Made by a program: the position numbers and the translations under genes
From: Clostridium vincentii
GTDB taxonomy: Bacteria > Bacillota > Clostridia > Clostridiales > Clostridiaceae
Length of the DNA: 64,000 nt
Assembly: GCF_002995745.1 (NCBI RefSeq)
Contig: NZ_PVXQ01000001.1
Span: 62,001 to 126,000 of the forward strand
Direction of reading: 5' to 3'
Part shown: piece by piece, positions 53,549 to 62,780 of the stretch
Position numbering within the stretch: position 1 is the first letter of the stretch
Layout: every line of letters starts with the position of its first letter
The notes under the pieces: generated by a model
Databases searched by the model: none
What the model saw: only the letters and a program-made list of their open reading frames with translations
Told to the model about the DNA's origin: nothing

Positions 53549-54393
53549 TTTGGATTTTTCTTTGCAAAGAAAAACACTCCAGTTACATTGTCACCTGAAT
53601 GGATACCAACAGTACATCCAACTTCTGCTGCTATATAATTAATCTTTTTTTCATCAAAATCATTTTTTATAGAATTATATACTTCCTCATTGTTCACATT
53701 TAAAAGAACTATTGGCATGCCCTCTAAGCACTCGAATTCTTCAACATCCCTAAGTATTCTTTTTACAGCTCTCTTGCTGCCTCTAACCTTATCCTTAATA
53801 GACATTAGCCCAGCCTTAACCTCTAGTATCAATTTAATACCTAGAACTCCTGTAACTACGCTTACAGCTCTAGGTATCCTCCCTCCCTTAACTAGATTAT
53901 CTAGAGACTCGAAACATAAAGATGAGCAAATATAAGATTTTTTTTCTTCTAAATCATTAATTATTTCATTAATGCTTTTACCTTGATCTCTTAATATAGC
54001 AGCTCTATATGCTAATAATCCTAGTCCTGATGTAACAGTTTGAGAATCTATAACATGAATATCATCACTTTCTATCATCTTTTTAGCTAGACATGCAGAG
54101 TGATAAGTTCCACTCATGCCAGACGAAAGATGTATGGAAATAATCTTATACCCTTCTTCTAAATACCCCCTATATGCTTCTTCAAATCTATTTGGAGTTA
54201 CCTGAGAAGTATTCGGAAAAATATCTCCCTCTTCTATTTTTGCAAATAATTCATCGATAGTTATCTCTACTCCATCTCTGTAACTTTCTTCCCCGAAATT
54301 AATAAGTAAAGGTAATACTTCAATAGCTAGTTTATCAAATATTTCCTTAGGCAAATCTGCAGAGCTATCTGTAATTATTTTTATTTTATCCAT
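53545..54393 (-). CDS. DegV-family fatty acid-binding protein (FakB-like)
   Basis: A 282-residue protein starting IKIITDSSADLPKEIFDKLA; then NFGEESYRDGVEITIDELFA, TSQVTPNRFEEAYR, ISIHLSSGMSGTYHSA, and the C-terminal HSGDNVTGVFFF. DegV proteins bind a fatty acid and feed fatty acid kinase (FakA) for phospholipid synthesis. No FakA is in the window. It precedes the sigma-54 gene with a hairpin between; upstream genes trmL and the HAD hydrolase run in the same direction. Which acyl chain it binds is unknown. Confidence 0.92.
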   Translation of the reverse strand: MDKIKIITDSSADLPKEIFDKLAIEVLPLLINFGEESYRDGVEITIDELFAKIEEGDIFPNTSQVTPNRFEEAYRGYLEEGYKIISIHLSSGMSGTYHSACLAKKMIESDDIHVIDSQTVTSGLGLLAYRAAILRDQGKSINEIINDLEEKKSYICSSLCFESLDNLVKGGRIPRAVSVVTGVLGIKLILEVKAGLMSIKDKVRGSKRAVKRILRDVEEFECLEGMPIVLLNVNNEEVYNSIKNDFDEKKINYIAAEVGCTVGIHSGDNVTGVFFFAKKNPN

Positions 54394-54414
54394 TTACCTT
54401 AGTCTCCTCTATAT

Positions 54415-54876
54415 TTATTTCATATTAGGAAATCCAATTTGTCTTAGCGCTTCATAAGCAACTATGGCGACTGTATTTGATAGATTTAAGCTTCTTGTAC
54501 TACTCTTAATCATTGGAATTCTAATATTCTCATGAGCTACATGAACCTCTTCAGGAGTTCCCGCAGATTCTTTTCCAAACATTATGAAATCTCCTGTCTT
54601 AAAGGAAACTTCATCATAATGCTCTCCACCGTGAGTTGAGGCCAAAAATATTTTTTCATTTCCATATTTATTCATAAAATCTTCATAACTCTCATGAACC
54701 TCTAAATTTAAGTCCTTCCAATAATCTAAACCTGCTCTTCTTAAGTGTTTTTCATCTAATTCAAAACCAAGTGGTTTGATTAAATGCAACTTTGAATCTG
54801 TTAATACGCATGTCCTTGCAATGTTCCCTGTATTTTGTGGTATTTCCGGCTGATATAAAACTATATTAAAATTCAA
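54415..54876 (-). CDS. trmL: tRNA (cytidine/uridine-2'-O-)-methyltransferase TrmL
   Basis: A 153-residue SPOUT-class enzyme. Landmarks: FNIVLYQPEIPQNTGNIART, DFIMFGKESAGTPEEV, IRIPMIKSSTRSLNLSNTVA with the knot's C-terminal IVAYEALRQ. It methylates the wobble base of leucine tRNAs. I start at TTG 54876, since GGAGG lies 8 nt upstream and family members begin near NFNIVLYQPEIP; the ATG at 54891 would add five residues. It follows the HAD gene tightly. Confidence 0.93.
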   Translation of the reverse strand: MNFNIVLYQPEIPQNTGNIARTCVLTDSKLHLIKPLGFELDEKHLRRAGLDYWKDLNLEVHESYEDFMNKYGNEKIFLASTHGGEHYDEVSFKTGDFIMFGKESAGTPEEVHVAHENIRIPMIKSSTRSLNLSNTVAIVAYEALRQIGFPNMK

Positions 54877-54890
54877 AATATTCTCCTCCA

Positions 54891-55724
54891 TTATAAAACA
54901 AATTTTTTAATTGCCTTTGCTACTCCATCATTATAATTTGTATCTGTGATATAATCCGCTACTTCCTTAAGCTTAGGTACTGCATTTCCCATAGCCACAC
55001 CAATACCTGCATATTGAATCATGAAAATATCATTTTCATTATCTCCTATGCATAATATCTCTTCACGCTTAACACCTAAGTAATTAGCAAGTATTTCAAC
55101 GGCCTTGCCCTTAGAAACTCCTGTAGAATTAACTTCGAGGGAGTATCTTCCAGCTCCGCAAATAGTTAGTTCTTCATCTCTATAAGCATCTTCTCTAAAA
55201 GCTTGCACCCTTTCAGAGTCATTGGAATAAACAACACATTTAGCTATTCTATTATCATATTTCTTAAATCTTTTAACTAAGGTTTTGTAAGAGATGCAAC
55301 TATCAACTATTATTCCATATTTTGCATGTCTACTAGCGATTTTATATATCAAAGCTCCTATAAACCCTCTTAAATCATTTGATATAACCCTATCAGTAGT
55401 ATAAAAATGAGTTGTAATTTTATGTTTTTTAGCTAATTCCATAATTTTTCTACACTGATTTTCACTTAGGGCCCCATAATATATTTCTTTTTTTAAATCT
55501 CTATCCATGATTACTGCACCATTTGCAGCTATTATAGGAGATTTAGATCCAATTTTTTCTGCTACTTGAACAGCATTATTATATATTCTTCCTGTAGCTA
55601 CTACAATTTCTACACCTTTTTTAACAGCTTCTTGTATAGCTTGTATAGATTTCTCTGAAATAAATTGATTTCTTCCTGAAAACAAAGTTCCATCAAGATC
55701 AATACAAATTATTTTTATACTCAT
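54891..55724 (-). CDS. Cof-type HAD-superfamily phosphatase
   Basis: A 277-residue hydrolase. Motif I is IICIDLDGTLF (nucleophile Asp), motif II in VVATGRIYN, motif III Lys in GVSKGKAVEIL, and motif IV in CIGDNENDIFMI. The large cap (~85-190) is typical of the Cof/YidA subgroup that acts on sugar phosphates or nucleotides; the substrate is unknown. I start at ATG 55724: upstream in-frame codons overlap the VanW-family gene. AGGTAAA-type site precedes it. Confidence 0.9.
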   Translation of the reverse strand: MSIKIICIDLDGTLFSGRNQFISEKSIQAIQEAVKKGVEIVVATGRIYNNAVQVAEKIGSKSPIIAANGAVIMDRDLKKEIYYGALSENQCRKIMELAKKHKITTHFYTTDRVISNDLRGFIGALIYKIASRHAKYGIIVDSCISYKTLVKRFKKYDNRIAKCVVYSNDSERVQAFREDAYRDEELTICGAGRYSLEVNSTGVSKGKAVEILANYLGVKREEILCIGDNENDIFMIQYAGIGVAMGNAVPKLKEVADYITDTNYNDGVAKAIKKFVL

Positions 55725-55746
55725 AAATTTACCTATCTCCTCATTT

Positions 55747-57033
55747 TTAATGTTCAGTATAAGGAGCATACGAGTCCGTTGATATAAGTTCCCTATTTAT
55801 CTCTACTCCATTTTTGTAAGTTACTTGATATGCTTTTGCTTTAGTGTTTCCTTTGGTGTCAGTTCCAAGATTTTCAGACTTTAATTCATAAGTATTACCA
55901 CTTAAAGCTGTTAGATCACCGTAAATATTAAATGTTACAGTTCCTCCGCCGCCTATTCCCTCAATATATATTGGAAAATCATAGGTATTCTTAAATTTAT
56001 AATCTAAATATCCCCAAGCTACAGTTGCATCAAGTCCCGGTTCAGAATAACCTACTGGCAATCCATGATTATGTCTTTCTACTGACCTTATATTAGCCTT
56101 CATTACAGTCCTATACAAAGCAGTAGAAACTTGACATATGCCTCCGGCTTCAACCTGTTCTACCTTATTATTTACATAGCCACCTGCAGTGGTATAGCTA
56201 CCTCTGCCCTTCTGTGATACTTCATCATAACTAAATTCCTCTCCTGGCATTAATAAAGTTGCATTCACCAAAGATGTTGCTATTTCAAGATTAGTACCTC
56301 TATCATTTACATCATAACTAGTTGAAAAAGTAGACATTTTTCCAGTTATCTTTGATAGAGCTTCCTTTGACTTGGCTACTTTTATCTCTGTTAAAGTAAA
56401 AGTCAAATTAGTATCCTCACCTAACGTGTCATTTATAGATTCCTTCATAGTAGTCACGAATTCTTCTTTATTAAGTTCATATCCAACCACATCTGGAGTT
56501 ATTGAAACTTTACCTCCAACTATAGTCATACTTGCATCTTTAGACTGAACGTTAACTTCAGCCGCTATATTTTCTTCTAGCTCATTTATCTTATCTTCAT
56601 CATAACCAAAGACTAACTCAATCTCATGAGTTTCATTATCCTTGTTCTTAATTAAAGATCTTTTTGTAAACATATTTTGATCTTTACCAAAACTCATAGC
56701 TTCATCTACAGTTTCTTCTATTTCATACCCAGCTGACAAATCAGCATAAGTGTAGTTAAACATCTTGTCCTCAATTTTAATATTGATTTTTTTATCTAAT
56801 AGTTTTTTAGAAAATGATTCTTCTATTGAGTCTATAGCCTCTTCCTTTGTCTTACCACTTAAATCAAAGCCTTGAACAATAACTCCTGAGTATATTTTTT
56901 CATTCCATTTATCAACTGATATCTTTATTGAAAGAGCATACACCGACAAAGCTGAAACAACAATAATAATAATCGCTATAATCTTAATGTGTTTATTGTT
57001 CCTAACAGACCTCTTCTCTTGTTTCTTTTCCAC
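55747..57033 (-). CDS. VanW-family cell-wall protein
   Basis: A 428-residue membrane-anchored protein. A basic start (EKKQEKRSVRNNKHIK) and a membrane segment (~18-40) are followed by PG-binding/YkuD-like repeat regions (VQGFDLSGKTKEEAIDSIEE and VGYELNKEEFVTTMKESIND) and the VanW domain (MLMPGEEFSYDEVSQKGRG-type region, then EAGGICQVSTALYRTVMKAN). VanW domains occur in clostridial wall proteins; the activity is not known. It lies next to a GH25 muramidase and a two-component system, suggesting wall maintenance. Not evidence of glycopeptide resistance. Confidence 0.88.
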   Translation of the reverse strand: MEKKQEKRSVRNNKHIKIIAIIIIVVSALSVYALSIKISVDKWNEKIYSGVIVQGFDLSGKTKEEAIDSIEESFSKKLLDKKINIKIEDKMFNYTYADLSAGYEIEETVDEAMSFGKDQNMFTKRSLIKNKDNETHEIELVFGYDEDKINELEENIAAEVNVQSKDASMTIVGGKVSITPDVVGYELNKEEFVTTMKESINDTLGEDTNLTFTLTEIKVAKSKEALSKITGKMSTFSTSYDVNDRGTNLEIATSLVNATLLMPGEEFSYDEVSQKGRGSYTTAGGYVNNKVEQVEAGGICQVSTALYRTVMKANIRSVERHNHGLPVGYSEPGLDATVAWGYLDYKFKNTYDFPIYIEGIGGGGTVTFNIYGDLTALSGNTYELKSENLGTDTKGNTKAKAYQVTYKNGVEINRELISTDSYAPYTEH

Positions 57034-57101
57034 TATGTAATCCCCTTCCTAGCCATTTTATAATAATAAATATAATATCAATGTCTATTATATAGTAACA
57101 T

Positions 57102-57136
57102 AAAAAAAAATGAAAGAAGCTGTCACTTCTTTCATT
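57102..57136 (-). terminator. GH25 gene terminator
   Basis: ATGAAAGAAG and CTTCTTTCAT form a perfect 10-bp stem with TTTTTTTTT on the minus strand, right after the GH25 stop codon. Confidence 0.9.
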
Positions 57137-57145
57137 GATATTTTT

Positions 57146-58087
57146 TTATAAATCAACCTTTGCTCTTTTTGCAGAAGTCTCCCCATCGTAATCAAAAGCT
57201 TCTATAGTAATAGAAATTGATGGTGCTTTTACAATTGGGAATTCATTTCCTTTTATAATAAACTCCGTATCATTTTCATCAACTGTTCCAACCCAATAAT
57301 TATTTGCGAATATATTATATCCTAATAAGTCCACATCCGGTACCTTGTTCCATGCGACAACAATATTATTCTCTTCGCGTCTAGCCTTTAGTCCACTTAC
57401 ATAACTTGGTTGAATTAACAATGCGATATTATTAGGTCCCCAGTTTGCATCTACTGGATTTCCAATACCCTCTACAATTGCATCTTCGCTAAATTGCCAT
57501 ATTCTCCATCTAGTCCATCCTCCTTGATCCTTTGGGAAAGGTGGATTTCCCGGTATTTTGGTGTACAAAGCTATCCAAAGAGGCATATTCTTTAATGGGT
57601 ATCCTCTACCTGGAACCTGAAAATTATCATACAAGTCTATAAAGAAAGCACCTGTGTACAGCATAAGCCTTCTCCTAGTTTTCTTTTCAAATCTCTTTCT
57701 AAACCTATCAATCCAGTTAACTAATACAGTAGTTGTAATGGATTTGTTTGTTGGGGTTTCAATATCTAATACCGGAAAAAGATCTCCATAATTCTTTGTA
57801 CCAAAACCTTCTTCTAATATATTAATGAAATCATCACACTGCCTATCCGCATCCGTTAAATCATTAGAAGGAATTCCAAAATGATAAGCCCCTACAGGTA
57901 TTCCATAATTCCTTGAGTCCTTTGCAAAGGCTAAAAACTTCTTATCAACTCTAAATCGGCCTGTTCCTGACCCTGATGACCGTAAGTACAAGAAATCTAT
58001 CTTCGTTCCTAGAACTTGAAAATCGACATTTTGTGTAAATTCATTAATATCTACCCCAAATAAACTATTCGGATTTTTATTTTGCAT
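57146..58087 (-). CDS. GH25 family muramidase (lysozyme), cytoplasmic or non-classically exported
   Basis: A 313-residue protein with no signal peptide. The GH25 domain (1-215) starts LFGVDINEFTQNVDF with the first catalytic Asp, includes IPVGAYHFGIP, and the DxE pair in FPVLDIETPTN. WRIWQFSED follows. The C-terminal ~90 residues look like a fibronectin type III-like domain (IVVAWNKVPDVDLLGYNIF). It cleaves peptidoglycan between MurNAc and GlcNAc. Missing signal peptide suggests a spore, phage-like or lysis-dependent role. Confidence 0.92.
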   Translation of the reverse strand: MQNKNPNSLFGVDINEFTQNVDFQVLGTKIDFLYLRSSGSGTGRFRVDKKFLAFAKDSRNYGIPVGAYHFGIPSNDLTDADRQCDDFINILEEGFGTKNYGDLFPVLDIETPTNKSITTTVLVNWIDRFRKRFEKKTRRRLMLYTGAFFIDLYDNFQVPGRGYPLKNMPLWIALYTKIPGNPPFPKDQGGWTRWRIWQFSEDAIVEGIGNPVDANWGPNNIALLIQPSYVSGLKARREENNIVVAWNKVPDVDLLGYNIFANNYWVGTVDENDTEFIIKGNEFPIVKAPSISITIEAFDYDGETSAKRAKVDL

Positions 58088-58153
58088 ATATCCTCCAATA
58101 AAAAAAATTTGTTTCTCTATTAGAATATTTATTTACCCTTAAAATAGTTACAT

Positions 58154-59689
58154 TTATTTTGAATTTTTTAGACTTATTAATTTAACATAGAAGCTAATGT
58201 CTTCCCCATAACATTCAGCCCATATTTGTCCCTGATGCAACTCTACTATGTTCTTTGATATTGCTAAACCTAACCCTGAACCTCCAGATTGTGCATTCCT
58301 AGACTCATCAACTCTATAAAATCTCTCAAAGAGTTTAGAAATCTTCTCAGGAGGAAGATTCTTGCCTTTATTTCTAATAGCAATTGTTACAAAGCCCATA
58401 CTTTCATATATACCTACAACAATTTTTCCTGGCTTAAAGGAATATTTTATTGCATTAGTTAAAAGATTTTCAAATACCCTTACCATCTTATCAGAATCAA
58501 CATTAACTATAACCTTATCCTCTGAGGCACTTTTTATAATAGAAAGCCCATTTTCCTCAAATAACGGAGTTAATTCTTCAGTTAATTGAAATATAAACTC
58601 TGATATATTAACTTCACTTTTATTGAGCTTTATTCCCTCATTATTTAGCTTTGTATACTCAAATAAATCTTCAATTAATATTCTAAGCTTTTCTGATTTA
58701 TTAAAGGCAATATTTAAATATTCCTTCATAGTTATTTCATCTTCATATCTACCCTCTCGCACTAGACCTATATAACCCATAATTGATGTGAGCGGAGTTC
58801 TTAGGTCATGAGATACATTAGTAATAAGATCTGTTTTTGTTTTCTCTGCTCTCCTTTGAGCTATTATCTTTCTATTTATCTCCTTTGACATATAATTTAT
58901 ATTTGCTGCAATATTTCTTATTTCATCAGTACCACTTTCTTCTATATGATAATCCAAATCTCCATTGGCTATGTTTTTAAGTCCAAGAGCTATTTCATCT
59001 AGATACTTCATTTTTTTATTAGTTATTATAATAAATAATACTATAAATACTATACAAGTAAGTATTTGTGCAAAGAAAGAATTTGTTACAGAATAATTTG
59101 TATATTCTATATGTGCAGTTGGAGTATCAGAATATATAAAGTAACATTTAGTGTCTCCAACAGTTACTGGATAAACATATTTCACTTCCTTACCCATATT
59201 AGTTTCCTGTTCAAAATTTGATGTATTTGCCATCACTGAGAAGATATCTATTTTATCTTCCACTACACTCGAAGATTTTTTAACTACCTGTCCATCTAAA
59301 TCAGTTAAGTATGCCTTTTCACTATTTCCCATATTGATAAATAAATCAGTGAAAAATTCATCATTTTCTAATGTAATATTTTCCTCTTCTGATTTAATTC
59401 TTTCTACATAGTTTTTAGCTGCATTCTTTATAGCACTATAATTGTAAGTAATCTCTGATTGACTTACTTCTTTACTCATTACTCTATTAGAAAATCCATA
59501 AAACATAGATGATATTAAAAAGCATATGGCTACAACAACCATTAATTCAAACCTTATGCTTTTTTCTATTCTTATCCTTAATTTTTCAAGATGTTTTCTT
59601 ATTGGATTAAAAATTCTGCTTCTATATATTCTTATTATTATCCTTCTTATAAATCCTTCTTTGTTTTTATTTGTCAATTTTATATCCAA
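58154..59689 (-). CDS. Sensor histidine kinase (wall-associated locus)
   Basis: A 511-residue kinase. Two membrane helices (~48-68 and ~200-220) enclose a ~130-residue extracytoplasmic sensor domain; HAMP follows (ALGLKNIANGDLDYHIEESG), then H-box NVSHDLRTPLTSIMGYIGLV, N-box NLLTNAIKYSF, and G-box SGLGLAISKNIVELHQG. The response regulator gene overlaps its start by 23 nt. The GH25 and VanW genes downstream suggest envelope stress. VanS-like kinases share this layout, but the ligand is not known. Confidence 0.92.
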   Translation of the reverse strand: MDIKLTNKNKEGFIRRIIIRIYRSRIFNPIRKHLEKLRIRIEKSIRFELMVVVAICFLISSMFYGFSNRVMSKEVSQSEITYNYSAIKNAAKNYVERIKSEEENITLENDEFFTDLFINMGNSEKAYLTDLDGQVVKKSSSVVEDKIDIFSVMANTSNFEQETNMGKEVKYVYPVTVGDTKCYFIYSDTPTAHIEYTNYSVTNSFFAQILTCIVFIVLFIIITNKKMKYLDEIALGLKNIANGDLDYHIEESGTDEIRNIAANINYMSKEINRKIIAQRRAEKTKTDLITNVSHDLRTPLTSIMGYIGLVREGRYEDEITMKEYLNIAFNKSEKLRILIEDLFEYTKLNNEGIKLNKSEVNISEFIFQLTEELTPLFEENGLSIIKSASEDKVIVNVDSDKMVRVFENLLTNAIKYSFKPGKIVVGIYESMGFVTIAIRNKGKNLPPEKISKLFERFYRVDESRNAQSGGSGLGLAISKNIVELHQGQIWAECYGEDISFYVKLISLKNSK

Positions 59690-60374
59690 CTCCCCATACA
59701 GTTTTTATGAATCTAGGTTTCCTTGGATTTTCCTCCGTCTTTTCCCTCACTTTTCTTATATGAACCATTACTGTATTATCCGATTCCATAAACTCTTGAT
59801 TCCAAACACTTTCATATATATTTGTTATTGAAAAAACCTTACCTCTACTCTTTGATAATAGGACTAAAATATCAAATTCTGTGGGTGTAAGTTTTATTTC
59901 TCTTTCATCAATAAAAATTTCATGAGTTTCAAGATTTATTTCTAAATCATCTATTATTATTATATTTTCCTCAACCTCTTCTCCTTTAGTCCTTGCCCTT
60001 GGATTTAATTTGTAGAACCTTCTTAGCTGAGACTTCACCCGAGCCACAAGTTCTAAAGGATTAAATGGCTTTGTTAAATAATCATCCGCTCCCATGTTTA
60101 ATCCAAGTATTTTATCCATATCTTCTGATTTTGCAGATAACATTATAATTGGAAGTTCCCTCTCTTTTCTTATCTTTAAGCATACCTCTATACCACTTAT
60201 TTTTGGCATCATAATATCTAAAACTATTAAATCTATATCCTTATCTCTCTCAATAATTTCTAATGCTTCTTCTCCATCACTAGCCTTTATAGTATTGTAA
60301 CCTTCACTCTTTAAATAAATCTCTACTAAATCTCGTATTTCCTTTTCATCATCAACTATTAATATCTTTTCCAT
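59667..60374 (-). CDS. OmpR/VanR-family response regulator
   Basis: A 235-residue regulator. The receiver has ILIVDDEKEIRDLVEIYLKS, phospho-Asp in LIVLDIMMPKISG, Thr/Ser in IIMLSAKSE and Lys in YLTKPFNPLELVAR. The winged helix carries TPTEFDILVLLSKSRGKVF and HIRKVREKTEENPRK. It overlaps the kinase gene by 23 nt and should control wall genes with it. AGGAGAA lies before the ATG. Confidence 0.94.
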   Translation of the reverse strand: MEKILIVDDEKEIRDLVEIYLKSEGYNTIKASDGEEALEIIERDKDIDLIVLDIMMPKISGIEVCLKIRKERELPIIMLSAKSEDMDKILGLNMGADDYLTKPFNPLELVARVKSQLRRFYKLNPRARTKGEEVEENIIIIDDLEINLETHEIFIDEREIKLTPTEFDILVLLSKSRGKVFSITNIYESVWNQEFMESDNTVMVHIRKVREKTEENPRKPRFIKTVWGVGYKIDK

Positions 60375-60528
60375 AGGTTATTCTCCTCCATCTCAAAGCT
60401 TCTCTTATCACAAATATTATCAGATTCTATATTTTTATTCTACTTTTCAATTCTTAATTTAAAAGTTTATAACTTCTTAAATGTTTCTTAAATTAAAAAT
60501 TCAAACTTTTATATTCCACTGTAGACGA

Positions 60529-60580
60529 AAAAAAATTAGGGGTGCATTAAAGTAATCTTTATTACACTCCTAATTTTTTT
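60529..60580 (-). terminator. Terminator of the plsC-nth-ddl-nudix operon
   Basis: ATTAGGGGTG and CACTCCTAAT flank a loop (60535-60574) with T-runs on the minus strand, just after the Nudix stop codon. Confidence 0.8.
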
Positions 60581-60589
60581 GATTGTTCT

Positions 60590-61195
60590 TTATACTATCT
60601 TATTAAAAAAGCTCTTCAGCATTTTAGCCGTAATTCCCCAAATAACATGACCTTCGAAATTGTAAAATAAAACTTTTTCTTCACCATCTTTAAATTTGTA
60701 ATCTTTTCCACTGAAAATTAATTCATAAGGAAAATCATCACTTCTTTTTAATTCTACCTTACTAATAACCTCTATAGGTTTTTGGTTTATCAAATAATCA
60801 AGAGGGACATAAAAAACATGATCTACTTCATCGCGACTTATATTTAGGTTTTCTATATTCTGTATAATTCCTAAAAAAGGATGAATTATAATTCCATCAT
60901 GACGGATTAAAGTATCTAATTCATTTACTATTTCAATATTACTTAAATTAAGTTCTTCATATATTTCTCTTAAGGCCGCTTCCTTTGGAGTTTCTAATAA
61001 ATCAATCTTCCCACCTGGAAAACATATATCCCCAGGTTGACTTTTCATCTTTTTAGCTCTAACTTCAAATAATATATTTGTTTTTCCCTGTATTTCTACA
61101 AGAGGAATAATGACCGCAGCTCTTTTCATTTCTTCAAACCCATTAATATAAGGCTCTACATTTTTTATTTTACTTTTAATTAATTCTATATTCAT
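60590..61195 (-). CDS. Nudix CoA-pyrophosphatase-like hydrolase (NudL type)
   Basis: A 201-residue protein. The Nudix box GGKIDLLETPKEAALREIYE-ELN is complete, and the UPF0035-like motif KKMKSQPGDICFPGGK lies directly before it, which marks the NudL/CoA pyrophosphatase group. It likely recycles CoA or related compounds. It overlaps ddl by 4 nt at its start, so it is in the operon. MNIELIKSKI start has a weak site, consistent with coupling. Confidence 0.88.
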   Translation of the reverse strand: MNIELIKSKIKNVEPYINGFEEMKRAAVIIPLVEIQGKTNILFEVRAKKMKSQPGDICFPGGKIDLLETPKEAALREIYEELNLSNIEIVNELDTLIRHDGIIIHPFLGIIQNIENLNISRDEVDHVFYVPLDYLINQKPIEVISKVELKRSDDFPYELIFSGKDYKFKDGEEKVLFYNFEGHVIWGITAKMLKSFFNKIV

Positions 61196-62097
61196 CTCTT
61201 CTCTTTTAGAGATCCCTCAATTATTAAATCTATAAGTTCACTAAACTTAAGATTCTTTCCTGCTGCACTTTTTGGAAAAAGACTGTTTTTAGTCATGCCT
61301 GGCAATGTATTCACCTCAAGAACATATAGGCTTTTATCTTCAGTTATTATTATATCTACTCTTGAATAAACTGAACATTTTAAAGCTGCATAAGATTCCA
61401 ATGCCATTTCTTCTATTTCCTTCTGAAGTTTTTCCTCAAATTCTATTACAAATTCATCAGCTCCACCATCTTCATACTTTGATGCAAAATCAAAAAATTC
61501 TGCGCTTGGTTTTATTATAACTATAGGGAACACTTCTCCTGACATTACAGGACATGTTATTTCATCACCTTTGATAAATTTTTCTATCATTACTTCATTA
61601 TCCCACTTAAAAGCCTCTTTAACAGAATTTTTTATGTCCTTTTCTTCCTTAACAATAAAGGTAGCAACACTAGATCCTCCATGAGTTGGCTTAACTACTA
61701 CAGGATAGCCTAAACTTCCAATATCATCATAATTAATCTCCTGTCCTACCTTTAGGTTTATCCAAGGGGCAGTTCTAATTCCTGCAGTCTTTAATAAATT
61801 CTTAGTCATATCCTTATCCATACAAACTGCACTACTTAAAGGACCACAACCTGAATATGGAATATCCAAAGTTTGTAATACTGATTGCACTGTTCCATCT
61901 TCTCCAAATTGTCCATGTAATGCTAGTAATGCAAAATCAATCCCCTTAACCTTATTAATTATATCTTCTTTTTTATCTATAATTACAGGAATTACATCAT
62001 ATTTATCCTTATTTATATTCTCCATCATTGATTTTCCACTTTTTAATGAAATCTCTCTTTCCGATGAAACTCCACCCATAATAACTCCAACTTTCAT
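61192..62097 (-). CDS. ddl: D-alanine-D-alanine ligase
   Basis: A 301-residue ATP-grasp ligase. VGVIMGGVSSEREISLKSG, LHGQFGEDGTVQSVL, SGCGPLSSAVCMDKDMTK, VKPTHGGSSVATFIV, the active-site loop ASKYEDGGADEF (Lys-Tyr, as in D-Ala-D-Ala enzymes rather than D-Ala-D-Lac), and LEVNTLPGMTKNSLFPKSAA are present. It makes the dipeptide for peptidoglycan. It lies after nth (41 nt) and overlaps the Nudix gene. GGAGGA precedes the ATG. Confidence 0.96.
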   Translation of the reverse strand: MKVGVIMGGVSSEREISLKSGKSMMENINKDKYDVIPVIIDKKEDIINKVKGIDFALLALHGQFGEDGTVQSVLQTLDIPYSGCGPLSSAVCMDKDMTKNLLKTAGIRTAPWINLKVGQEINYDDIGSLGYPVVVKPTHGGSSVATFIVKEEKDIKNSVKEAFKWDNEVMIEKFIKGDEITCPVMSGEVFPIVIIKPSAEFFDFASKYEDGGADEFVIEFEEKLQKEIEEMALESYAALKCSVYSRVDIIITEDKSLYVLEVNTLPGMTKNSLFPKSAAGKNLKFSELIDLIIEGSLKEKR

Positions 62098-62138
62098 AAT
62101 TTTCCTCCTCCTTATTTATATAGTTCTTTCGATTGTTC

Positions 62139-62780
62139 CTAAAAGCCCTTCTTAAGAATTTCTTTTCTATATTTGCAAAGTTGTTCTACTGGACATTCTT
62201 GACATCTTGGATTTCTTGCTATACAGCATCGTCTACCATGAAAAATTAATAAATGATGAGCCCTAGACCATTCTCTTTTTGGTAATTCCCTTTGTAATTG
62301 AAGCTCAACCTCTAAAACATTTTTTGAATCTGCAAGTCCTAATCTATTTGAAACTCTAAAAACGTGAGTATCAACAGCAATCGATGGAACATTAAAGGCA
62401 TTAGACAACACAACATTTGCAGTTTTTCTTCCTGCACCAGCTAAAGAAGTTAATTCCTCCATAGTCCTGGGAACTTCACCATTAAATTTTTCTTTTAATT
62501 GGTTACACATTAAAATTATATTTTTTGATTTGTTCCTATAAAGTCCAATCTGTTTTATTCTTTTCTCAAGTTCATCATTCTCTAATTTTAAAAATGTTTC
62601 TAAATCAGGATAATCCCTAAATAAAGTTTCGGTGATCTCATTAACTTTTTTATCTGTAGTTTGTGCAGATAAAATTGTAGCTACCAATAATTGAAAGGGA
62701 CTTTCATGATTTAATTCACATTCAGCATCAGGATATGTTTCTTTTAAAATATCCAATATTTTCTTTATCCTTGGTTTCAT
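62139..62780 (-). CDS. nth: Endonuclease III
   Basis: A 213-residue DNA glycosylase/AP lyase. FQLLVATILSAQTTDKKVNE, the helix-hairpin-helix LTSLAGAGRKTANVVLSNAF with the catalytic Lys, the Asp in IAVDTHVFRVSNRL, and the Fe-S cluster cysteines CCIARNPRCQECPVEQLC (C-x6-C-x2-C-x5-C). It removes oxidised pyrimidines. It shares one base with plsC and precedes ddl in the same operon. Confidence 0.97.
   Translation of the reverse strand: MKPRIKKILDILKETYPDAECELNHESPFQLLVATILSAQTTDKKVNEITETLFRDYPDLETFLKLENDELEKRIKQIGLYRNKSKNIILMCNQLKEKFNGEVPRTMEELTSLAGAGRKTANVVLSNAFNVPSIAVDTHVFRVSNRLGLADSKNVLEVELQLQRELPKREWSRAHHLLIFHGRRCCIARNPRCQECPVEQLCKYRKEILKKGF

Noticed and set aside
54891-62097. Possible glycopeptide-resistance cluster (VanW-like protein, VanR/VanS-like pair, D-Ala ligase)
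   Set aside because: vanH and vanX are missing, the ligase has the Lys-Tyr loop of normal D-Ala-D-Ala enzymes, and the genes are ordinary clostridial wall genes in separate transcripts.
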